NCBI RefSeq assembly: GCF_041734735.1
Contig: NC_134882.1
Location: 23,856,664 to 23,920,663 of the forward strand
Source of the DNA: Babylonia areolata
Taxonomy: Eukaryota; Mollusca; Gastropoda; Neogastropoda; Buccinidae
Direction of reading: 5' to 3'
Length of the DNA stretch: 64,000 nt
Shown in pieces: positions 49,901 to 61,900 of the stretch. Position 1 is the first letter of the stretch. The number at the start of each line of letters is the position of its first letter. Under the pieces are notes generated by a model. It was given only the letters and a program-made list of their open reading frames with translations. It was not told where the DNA came from and made no database searches. Both the position numbers and the translations under genes were made by a program.

Positions 49901-52900
49901 TGGTGAGTACAGTATACCTGTTTTTCAATTTTTTTTGGGTTTTTTCAGTATTTAGTGACACAATTTAAGATATTAAAAATATATATTCAGCAGCATTTAA
50001 CGAGAAAACTGTTTTTAAATGTTAAAAGAAGAGATAGTAAACTTTCTAGTGATATATAATTTGTATGTCTTTGTCTCTGTGTGACAGTGTGTTGAATTTT
50101 TTAAATATTCCAATATTTGTCCGTCACAGCAAAACTACATGAACTATTTAACTATGTCTCCATAGAGTTAAGACCCAAACTAAGTCAAAGAGGCAACCTG
50201 GACTTGCCTACAAAAATGTAGCAAGTAACTGACTGAGTCAGTTTTGGAGCAGGGTGTTCACATCTCTCCAGAGTTTGGAACCAGCTGACCATCCAGAAAT
50301 ATCAACTGACAAACAACTCACTCCTAAAATAAAAACTCAAGGGGACTGAACTCTTGGTTAAAAAAATAATTCCTCTCTACTCCACAGATTCAAAGCAACT
50401 CTAAAACACCTTCGTCACAGTATCACAATTCAGGCACTGAAAGCATAGACAGGCAACTTTATATTCAATTCTGGATTGAACAGGCAACCAATGAAGTGTC
50501 CGCAGGAGAGCAGTAGCACTCTCTCTCCATGACTTTTTAAGGACAAGTCGAGCTGCACTATTCTGTATTTTCTGGAGCTCTACTTGTTTAGCGTCATGTT
50601 TGCACATGTTTTTGCTTAAATCATCTGACAAAATATTACACATTGAAACTGATTAAGCTTTCACTTCCAACAGCAGATATTTCTGCAGTTTAGGGGTAAC
50701 TGCATAATCAGGTGTCCAGCCACTCAGTTGCATAACCTTTCCTCCCTTGCAAATGGTGACTGCCTTGGTGAGTTTCCAAAGCAATTTCTTGGCAAGTTTT
50801 GGCTTTGGAATTTTGACACCCCCTTTTTTTTTTTTTTTTTTTTTTTTTCCATTTTATAAAGTGAAAAGCTGTTGAGTGTGTCAACAATGCTTCCAGAATG
50901 TACACTACAGAAGAGGTGGCTAGAATTTTGTTTGATTTTCCGCACAACATTGACAATAGCAACTACAAAAACATGATAGAAAATGAGAGTAATAAATTGT
51001 TGATCAACTGAAGTGATTCTGGTTATCCCGATGATGGTAACATGCTGCAAGGTACATCAACAGGAAGGGGGTGTGGCTGTGTCAGAAGTGGGTATGGAAA
51101 AATCCCAATATTTCAGCTTGAAACTTTCATTTTGGGGTTTTCATCTAGTATAAAACTCACCAGATGAAACTTCAAGCCAAAATATTGTTTACAGTCAGCT
51201 TTTTTGTTGTAATATTGTGTGATTGTGGGTGTTTGGGTGGGAGGGTGTGTGGGGGGAGGTGCACGTGAGTGGTTACGTATAGTGCTTATGTTTAAAACAA
51301 CATGATAGTGCAGGAAACAACATATTTGCACTTGGTTGTTGTGTCTAATACATTTGCTGTTATTTTAGCACTATTTCCACCTGTAAAATAAACTAACTTG
51401 AAGTTTCATCTTTTTTACTTGTCAGATCATACACAGAAAGTGTGTGTAAATGGTAGATACTCTAATGTATCTGCCTTGAGATATGGTGTCTCACAGGGGT
51501 GTGTCTTAGGTCCTGTTCTTTTTGTGCTTTATGCGGCTCCTTTGTTGAATGTCATCAGTCATGCAATGTCACATGAGAGCTTTGTTGATGACACTCAGTT
51601 TTATCAGTTGGCTTCCATAGCTGAAATTGATGCACTGGTGACTCAAACGCCAGATTGCATTGCTGACCTAAAGGACTGGATGACCCTCAGTAAGCTGCAA
51701 CATAACGACGATAAGGCTGAATTCATGATAGCCTGTCCAAAAAATGTTTTGACAACATGCCTATCTGGAACTGCATAGAATCAGTTCTATCCGCCAATAT
51801 CTCTCAATTGATGCAACCAAGACATTTGTATTCGCTCTGGTTCTCGTAAGATTGGATTACTGCAATTCTCTTTTGGCAGGCCTTTCCAAATATCTGTTAG
51901 ACAGATTTCAACAAATTCAGAATAATACTTCCAGACTCATTCTGATCGAATCCACTCTGACTTTTTCTGCAGTCAACGGATCTGGCCCCAAGTATCTTTC
52001 TGAAGTCCTCCACATCTATACTCCTCTGATACTCGACTTCTCAGGATACCTCATGTAAGACCAGTGGACATAGATTGTTTTCTTTTCAATCACCAAAGAC
52101 ATGGAACAAGCTCCCTGATAACCTCCGTCATTCTGATTCCCTTGCATGTTTCAAATCTGGTCTCAAAACTCCCCTCTTCCCTCAGCAACAAGTTCAGTTG
52201 CGGCAGGTCCACTTCCTTTCTCAGTCCCTTTTTTCTTCCCATTTACTCCATTGTTTGTACTGGCTGCATAAACTAAGAAACTGGGGAAAATAATTTGGAG
52301 AGACTACTAAGGAGGTCAAATTCATTTCTTGTGTTTGAAGTAAACAGAATACAATAAAATTATTAAAAAAAAAGACAAGGAAAAAAAAGACTGTGTATAC
52401 ATGATATGTATGTGTATATGAATACATGCATGTGTACTTGTGTGTGTGTGTGTGTGCATGCGTGTTATGCCCTCCTGAAACCTGGAGGGGGTCAAGCTGG
52501 TGTTCTCTTGACTCCCTCCCGGGGGGGTCACTACCTTGTCGTGGTCGGGAGGCTTAGTGGCCAGTGATCAAGCGAGCTATGTCGGCGGGGGCATCAGTGC
52601 TTCTGGGGGTTTGCTGCTCTAGTCCCAGGTCTTAATTGACAGCCTACATAGCCATCGTAGCTGTTCAGGTTGAATAAGTGGTGGTTTTCAGACTGATGCC
52701 CCTGATAGGGCTTCCCATGCCGAACAGGTCATGAGTGAGGCCCAAACTAAATGTGACCCACTGTCCCTTTCGCTATTCTCTATTCTTCTTTTTACCGCCT
52801 CTTTTCTGTCCTCAGCTCCCCATCAAGCCTTCTTTTCCACATTCTTTTTTCTCTGCGGCCTTCTTCAGGCCCGCCGTGTTTGCCGTGCGGCGCGACCTGT

Positions 52901-55900
52901 GATGGAGGGGAATGAGATCCTGGGGATTGAGAGAGCACGCTGCTCTCAACACATCCCTTTGGCTCAGACCTCTCCAAAGACAGGCGGCACACATTGGCCC
53001 GTGTGTGTTAATCGGCTACCCCTTCGTGGGGCTGGCAGTTTGGAAGCTAGCGAGGATAACCCCCGTAGTGCTCGGTTCTCTGTCCCCAGGAGCTGGGCAT
53101 GATCAGGGGGGAACATGTTGGAGCTAAGCTGTTGGTCGTATATCCCTCCCGAAACCTGGAAGGGGTCAAGCTGGTGTTCCCTTGACCCTGGCCCCTAAGT
53201 TGGACCCCATGGTGGGTGGGTAAGGGAGGGATGAATGTACAATTAATAAACCATGAATTCCAAACAAACACCCCCCCCCCCCTAAACTTGGCAAAAGAAG
53301 GAACCAGGAACAGACGACTCGGACTCTGATTCGGAGGTCGGTGAGACCTCTGGATTTTGGCCATCGTGGCTTGTGATGGAGGGCGCTGATGACGACAAGC
53401 CCTTGTCGGCTCTCAGCCCCTTTGCTATCCAGAAGGGCTTCCAGTGTCTGGCGGGATCACTGAAATCTATCAAGAGGCTGAGGAGCGGAGCATTTTTGGT
53501 GGAGACAGAGTCTAAAAGGCAGACACAGCTTCTGCTCAAGGCGACTACTTTTGTGGATAGGGCGGTGAGGGTTTCCCCTCACAAAGGTCTGAACTGTTCA
53601 AAGGGGGTCATCAGATGCCCGGAGTTGAGAGGAGTGTCTGAAGCAGAGATCAAGAGCGAGCTGTCCTCTCAGGGAGTGACCGACGTTTACAGGGTGACAG
53701 TAAAGAAGGGGTCGGACAGAGTCCCGACCAACACAATTTTCCTCACCTTCTGCTGCCCGAATGTCCCCAAGGACATTCGAGTCGGATACCTGATGGTGAA
53801 TGTAAGCCTGTATGTGCCGTCCCCTCTAAGATGTTTCAAATGCCAGAAATTCGGACACGTGCGGGACCGATGCAAGGAGGAAGAGGCGTGTGGCACCTGT
53901 TCAAAGGCGGCGCACCAGGGCGAATGCGTCAGTCCAGCCTGTTGTGCGAACTGTGGAGGCGGCCACCTGTCCTCATCAAAAGACTGCCCTGCCTGGAGAA
54001 AAGAAAAGGAAATCCAGAAGGTGAAGACGGAGAAGAAAATATCATTCTTTGAGGCAAGAAAACAAGTGGAGGCCGCATTGCCTAAGGCGTCTTACGCCTC
54101 TGTCGTCAGACCCAGGATGGTGGACGTCGCGGTCCAGACGACGTCCACAGGGACGCAGACGGACGACGTGCCTACCTTGTTAGAACCGTTGGCCTTGGGT
54201 GGAGGCGCCGTGTCCACCCCTTCCCATCCTGTACGGCGGTCCTCAGGGGCTGCTGGGTGGGAGCGGAAAGCCTCGGGCGGAGGCACGTTGTCCGCCTCCC
54301 GTCCCCCCCAACCCCGGCCCCCCTCGCCCCGCCTCTCGTCTGCCTGGCCCTCGGGCTGGCGGGAGTGGCCAGAAACCCCCCGTACCTCCAAAACTCAAGG
54401 AGGGGAGGGTTGCGGCCTCGGCGGGATCGGGAAGAGCCGAGGTGGTGGATATTCCGGCTTGGTCGGAATCGGAAAAATTAAATTCCAAAAATAGATACGC
54501 GATCTTGGCCGACCTTGAGCCACTGCAAGCAGAGGAGCAGGGGGTAGCGATGGATTAGGCTGCTGCTTTACTTTTTTTTTTTTTTTAACCTTTTTAATGG
54601 CAGTGATCCACTGGAACATCCGGGGGTTCTACGCCAATTTCCAGGAACTTCAGCTGCTTTGTCGTGCCTTGAAACCTTCAGTGCTGGTGCTGCAGGAGAC
54701 TCTGCAAAGAGATGGCAAGGTTTTATCTCTCTCTGGTTTTAACACCATTTTTAAACCTGCTCAACCGAAGCAAGTGGGATTGACGGGAGGTGTCGCTCTT
54801 TTTATACGTAAGTCCCTTTTATACAGTACAGTTCCTTTAAGCACCCCTTTATAGCCGGTGGCAGTCAGAGTCACACTTGGGAAAACCATCACTGTCTGCC
54901 TTCTGTACCTTCCTCCTTCCGTCTGTGTTCTGAGGCAGGACCTCATGAACCTGGTCGACCAGCTCCCACGACCGTTTCTACTGTTGGGCGACTTCAATGG
55001 ACACTCCCCGCTCTGGGGAAGTGAGATGACATCAGCCCGAGGTCTTCTCTTGGAAAACCTTCTTTCCGATATGGACTTGTGCTGTCTTAACGACAAGTCT
55101 CCCACTTACCTTCATCTGTCCTCTGGAAAGCTCTCGTGTTTAGATCTGTCGGTCTGCGATCCATCGTTGGTCCTGAACTACGAGTGGAAAGTGCACAACG
55201 ATCTGCACGGGAGTGACCACTTTCCTGTTGTCCTGCGCCCCACAGATGGGGAAGGTGACTCTCTGCCTGACCGCCTGAACTATGACAAAGCCGACTGGGG
55301 AATTTTTACCACGAAGATAAGAGCGGAGCTGCAGGAAGAAACAGTATTAAAAAGCAAGGACCCTGCTGACACTCTGTATCAGATCGTTTTAGATTGCGTC
55401 AAAGCAGCAGTCCCATCGTCTACCTCCAAGCCTCAGATGCCAAGAACGCCCTGGTTCAACGCGGAATGTCGGGAGGCCCGTAAGTCTCGGAAGAGAGCGC
55501 AGCGACGCGTCTTTCGGAGACCGATAGCGTTCGAACCCATCAACAGCTGAGGGCGAAAGCCAGTTATGTTTTTAAAAAGAGCCAGAGAAAGTCATGGAGA
55601 GATTTTTGCTCTTCCTTAACCTCCAACACACCCAAGAAGAAAGTGTGGAGGGTTTTAAATAAAAAATTAAGGGCAAAAACATCTGCCCAACTTTCCATCA
55701 CCTTAGACTTTCAGACGCTATGGTCACAGAGAAGAAAGCAGTTGCCAGTTTGCTTGCCTCCACAATCGAACAGAACTCGAGATTGCCAACAAATCTGCTC
55801 AGTTTCTCAAAACCAAAAACCTGACAGAAAAAACACCCTGTAACTTCTCTTCCGACAACACAGAGAATTACAACCTTCCTTTCACTATGAATGAACTTAA

Positions 55901-58900
55901 ATCTGCCCTTCAGACCTGTACGGATTCCTTTCCAGGAATGGACGAGGTCCATTATAAACTCTTAAAACATCTTCCCGAAACCTGTCTGGACACCCTGCTC
56001 AAAGTTTACAACCACATCTGGATCACAGGCTTTTTTCCACCCTTCTAGCAGAAAGCCCTCATAATCCTGGTGCCGAAACCGGGAAAAGACCCCTCGAACC
56101 CCTCCAACTACCGCCCAATAGCACTGACCAGCTGCATCTGCAAACTGATGGAGAAGATGGTCAACGGTAGACTGATGTGGAAACTAGAGACTGACGGCCT
56201 TCTGGCGAAAGAACAGTGCGGTTTCCGCAAGCATCGCTCTACCGTTGACCATCTGGTTTGGCTGGAAACCACTGTAAGAAATGCCTTTGTAAACAAACAG
56301 CATGTGGTGGCCATATTTTTTGACTTGGAGAAAGCTTACGATACCACCTGGATATTTGGAATCCTCTCGGACCTGCACAAGCTCGGCTTCCGAGGACACC
56401 TGCCCCAGTTCATCCACAATTTTTTGCAAGACAGACAATTCCAGGTGAGGGTCGGCACCACCCTGTCCGACATTCACGAGCAGGAGCTTGGTGTCCTGCA
56501 AGGGAGCATTCTTTTGCAGGCTCTCTTCAGCATCAAAATTAATGACATCGTTCAATCCGTTCAGAAGGGATCAGACAGCTCGCTGTTCATGGACGATTTT
56601 GCCTTGTATGCAACTGGCATCACGTATGCCAGCATCCAGCGACGGCTTCAGCTCTGCGTGGACAAAATTCAGTGTTGGGCAGAGGAGAATGGCTTCACCT
56701 TTTCATCCTCCAAAACTGAATGTATTCATTTTCATAACTTTCACCAGTTCTATCCGAACCCTGAAATCCGTCTGTGAAAATTCACCATCCCGGTGGTCAA
56801 GGAAGCCAAATTTTTAGGGATTGTCTTTGATCAGAAGCTGAACTTCCTTAGCCATATCAAACAGCTGAAAATATCTTGCCAAAAAGCTCTGAACATCATG
56901 CGAGTTGTAGCACACACGGGCTCGGGTATTGATAAGAGAACTCTCTTGCACCTCTACAGAGCTCTGGTCTGGTCGAAACTGGATTGTGGAAGTGTAGTAT
57001 ACGGCTCGGCCAGACCGTCTTACCTGAAACTGTTGGACCCTATACACCACCAAGGGCTCCATCTCAGCTTAGGTGCGTTCCGCACCACCCCTGTGCACAG
57101 CAACCGCAGACTGAAGCTGACCCTAAATTATTATTTGAAATTGTTTTCTGAACCTACAAACCCTGCTTACGACGCTGAAAGACAACCCAAACTGCATCCC
57201 TCCTCTTGGACTCCGCATTCAGCCACACATAGAAAATGCCAATCTGGATGTCGGTGGCATCTCAGATTTCTCCAAGTTCCCCGACAGCCCTCCGTGGACC
57301 TTTAGAACACCTGAGGTCTGATTCGATCTGGCCTCGTACCGTAAAGACTCCACCAGTTCTCTGGCCTACAGAACTTTCTTTTCGGAACTCTGCCACAAAT
57401 TTCCCACTTTTCAAAGAATCTTCAATGACGGTTCCAAGTCAGAGGACGGAGTCGCTGCATCTGTGTTCTGTCCCACCATTCCTGACCGTCCCTCAGTGGA
57501 ACACATCCTGTCTGACAGCTCGGTGTACACTGCGGAACTGACCGCACTGGTTCTGGCGGTAAAAACAGATTCATGATCTTTTCCGACTCCTTGTCAGCCC
57601 TGGAGGCGATCGCCTGCAGGAATATCACTCATCCCAAACTGCTGGAATTTTATGAAGCTTTTACTCTCGCAACGAAGAAAGGATACGAGGTTGTGTTGGC
57701 CTGGGTTCCCGGACATGTTGGCATTCGTGGTAACGAAAGAGCGGACATGCTGGCCAGGAACGCTGTAAAGAAAGATTTATCCAGATCCTTTGTACCATAC
57801 ACAGACATGAAGCGGAAGGTGAACACTTACGTTAAGGATCTTTGGCAAGAGGAGTGGAACACCCAGACGGACAACAAGCTTTTCCAGATCCGTCCAGACC
57901 TGAAAGAGACCCTCCCTTCGGGGGTGAAGAACAGAAAGGAGGAGTCTGTGCTGTGCAGACAGCGTGCGGGGCACACTTTTTGACTCACTTGTGTAAACAA
58001 AGTGAGTCTATGTTTTAACCCGGTGTTCGGTTGTCTGTGTGTGTGTTACACACATTAGTCAGTTTGATGTTATCTTATTAACAGAAACAAAAACAGACAA
58101 GCAAGATCACTCATTCCTTGAAAATGTTTTCTATGAACTTGGGTATACAATACATGTTTTCAGTCGAAAATGTTCATCGTACCAACGTTCAGGTGGTGTT
58201 GCTTTTGCATACAAAAAGAAATATTGTAATTATATTACCACTCTACCAAACAAAGACAGCAACTCAACATGGTTCATGATCAAATCATCTTTAACGGGAT
58301 ATGATAAAGATGTGTGTGTTGGAGTGGTTTACATCCCTCCTGAAGGATCAGTGTATAGTAGTGTTGATATGTTTGATGATGTTGAAAACATGCTCTTTGA
58401 TATACAAAGTAAATATGATTGTTATATTCTGTTAGCAGGTGACTTTAATGCTTATACAAAAAATTTGAAAGATTTTATTGATCAACATCAGAGTGACAGT
58501 AAAGGTCCATTCCATGATTTGATCAATGTTTTAGATGAGCAGTTATATCCAATTAAGTGTAGACATAATCAAGATAATCGTCGACCAAACAACTATGGGT
58601 ATAGATTGATTGACTTGTGTAAATCGTCTTCATTGTATATGCTTAATGGAAGAGCAGGGAGAGATGATGGAATCGGAAAGTTCACTAGTAATGGCTGTAC
58701 TGTGGTTGACTACATGATTGGATCCCCCTTTTTGTTCACAAAAATAACAGATTTTACTATTTCCCCTTTTGATGCTTTATTATCTGATGTACACAGCCCG
58801 TTGGTCTTGTCTCTGGCTACTGAGTGTCACATATTGAACCATAAAAATCATACTGATACGGCTGTCATACCGTGTCATAAAAAATGTGCCACATCAGATT

Positions 58901-61900
58901 TAACAGGTCAGAATGAAATAATACGAAAATGGGAACACGAAAAGGCTGCTTCTTTTCAAGAAAATTTGTCTAACGCTGAGCTTACACACTTAAATGACGC
59001 AATCGATGCTGATGATATTGACGTCATAAATGATAAACTCGCAAACATTCTGATTCAGACGGCAAAAGATACTCTCGGGACATATCAAATTCGCACTTCT
59101 AAGACAAAACACAGAGATAGTCGCAGCTGGTTTGATTCCACATGCAAACGAAGCCGATCAGAGTATTTTAAAGCTAAACACAGAGTAAAAAAAAGAAATT
59201 CTAGTAAAAATAGAGACACGCTGGAAAGAGTCAGCAAAAGTTACAAGTCCGTTTTAAAGAAAGCAGAAAAGACGTGGAGAAAAAAATGGCACAGAGAACT
59301 ACGAAGTTTACGCAAAAGCAATTCAAGAGAACTATGGAATAGAATTAAAAAGAAAAAGAAAACATCATGTCCCATTAACTTAGAAGACATGTTTCACCAT
59401 TTCAGCAACCTTAACGTTAATGATAATGAACATATTGACAGTACAACGGCAATGCACATTATCAATTTAGAGGATAATGATGATATTTTAAATGCATGTA
59501 TTACTGAAGATGAAATTACTTCAGCCATCAAAAGACTGAAGAATGGCAAAAGTGCCGGTGAAGACATGATTCGTAATGAATATATCATCAACAGCGTTCC
59601 TTTGCTGACAGAAACATACTGTAAATTATTTAACAAGATACTGGACGAAGGTGTTGTACCAGAAAAATGGGTATCCGGCTTGATATTGCCATTGTATAAA
59701 GGCAAAGGTGATACACTTGACTGTGATAATTATAGGGGGATAACTTTGCTCAGCTGTGTTGGAAAACTATTCACTACAGTGTTAAATGCTAGACTGACTG
59801 ATTATATCAATACAAACAATATACTTTCAGGAGCCCAAGCAGGATTTAGACAGTCCCATTCTACATTAGATCAAATGTTTGTTTTGAAATCACTTATTGA
59901 TATTTTCTCCATGAAAAAGAAGAAACTTTACTGTGCTTTTGTTGATTTTAAAAAAGCCTTTGATTCAGTTTGGAGAAGTGGGTTATGGCAAAAACTTGTT
60001 CATGAAGGTGTGAATGGTAAAATTTTGCGTGTCATAATGAACATGTATGATAGAATTAAGTCATGTGTGTTTTTAAATGGTGAAAAATCTGATTTCTTTA
60101 GCATTTGTAAGGGTGTGAGACAAGGAGAAAATCTCTCGCCTTTGCTTTTTTCTCTGTATCTCAATGATTTAGAGTTGTATTTGACTGAGCATAAGAGTCC
60201 ATCTGTTGATCTTTTATTGAATGTTAACATTTCAGAGTTAGATAATTACATGCGACTATTTGTACTGTTGTATGCAGATGACACAATTTTACTTTCAGAG
60301 ACGAAAGAAGGATTACAGCAGTCCCTCAATGTTTTTCACAAATATTGTTTAGAATGGAAACTAGTGGTCAATGTAAAGAAAACTAAAGTGATGATATTTA
60401 ATTCTACAAACAAGCTAAAGCCTGTTTTTAAGTTTGGTGATGCATGTTTGGATGTTGTCGATTCTTTTAAATATCTTGGCATCGAATTTAGTAGAAACGG
60501 AACTTTTTATAAAGCTAAAAAAATGATTTATGAACAGGGCCAAAAAGCTATGTTTTCGTTACTTCAGTCAGCCAGAAATCAAGATTTACCTTTACATATC
60601 ATTCTGGACATGTACCAGTCTATGATTGTACCCTATTTTGTTGTATGGTGCGGAAATATGGGGTTATGAAAATGTAGATATACTTGAAAAATTAGAATTG
60701 AAATTTTTGAAACGCTTGTTCAAACTGAACAGAAATACTATGACCCAAATTGTTTATGGAGAAACTGGTATTTATCCAATTAGTGTGTTAGTGAAAATGA
60801 GATTAGTTCGATTTTGGACCAGCTTAGTAATATCAAACACAGAAAAATATTCTGGGAAAATATATTTGATATTACTTGACTTATATCGAAATGGTATTTA
60901 TTCTTCAAAATGGATGAGTTGTATCAGACAAATTTTAATAGAAGCAGGGTATGACTGTGTTTGGGATGGTCAATTCTTCTTGGAGAGGGAATCTTTCTGC
61001 AAGAATGTCAACATTGCTTTGAGAGATAGTTTTCAAAATCTATGGAGACATGCTCTAGAGGCGAGTAGTAAATGTTTGTTTTATCGAAATTTCAAAAGTG
61101 GATTTGGTAGAGAAAAATATATAAGTCAAATGCCTGATAATTATGTTATCAGCTTCTTCAGATTTCGAAGTAGTAATCATAAGCTGGAAATAGAAACAGG
61201 GAGACACAAAGGCATACCACGAGAGTTACGATTTTGTAAGGTTTGTAACATGTCTGTGATTGGTGATGAGTTTCATTTTATAATGGAATGTCCCAATTAT
61301 GATCAGTTACGAAATAGATATGTTCCTAAAAAATATTTGTCTCCAAAATCGGTTTTTAATTTTTGTAATATGCTTAAAGGAGGCAAAAAAGTCATTTTAG
61401 CTGTAAGTAAGATGATTAGATTTGCAAATGTTGCCTAGTTATACTTTTGGAGTTAAAAGACATTTGTGTTTTCTCAACTTTATGTGACATTGTTGTGTAT
61501 TTGGAAATGTTTGTTATGGGCACGAAAATGAGTATTTTGCAGTAATCCTCCATACTCCAATAGGAGTGAAAGGATAATTAAAACTTGAAACTTGAAACTT
61601 GTGTCTGTGTGTCCGTGGTAAACTTTAACATTGACATTTTCTCTGCAAATACTTTGTCAGTTGACACCAAATTTGGCATAAAAATAGGAAAAATTCAGTT
61701 CTTTCCAGTCATTTTGTTTAAAACAATATTGCACCTCTGGGATGGGCACAAAAAAATAAAAAAAGAAGCCTAATTATATGCAAACTGCATTTACTGTTAT
61801 ATTTATATTTTTTGTATTCTCTAAACTTGGCACTTTGACCTCTTATTCTGACACAACAACAAGAGGAGTCATTATTATCATTTTTTTTTATCAAACAGGA

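Noticed and set aside
53270-53283. Run of C bases in LINE-D2 as an assembly artefact or G-quadruplex promoter
   Set aside because: It is a short homopolymer in the LINE leader; its length is uncertain and nothing else marks a regulatory role.
57982-58046. Helitron end for the hairpin at the edge of the inverted-repeat element
   Set aside because: There is a hairpin but no CTRR terminus and no insertion between A and T; the opposite end carries the same motif inverted, unlike Helitrons.
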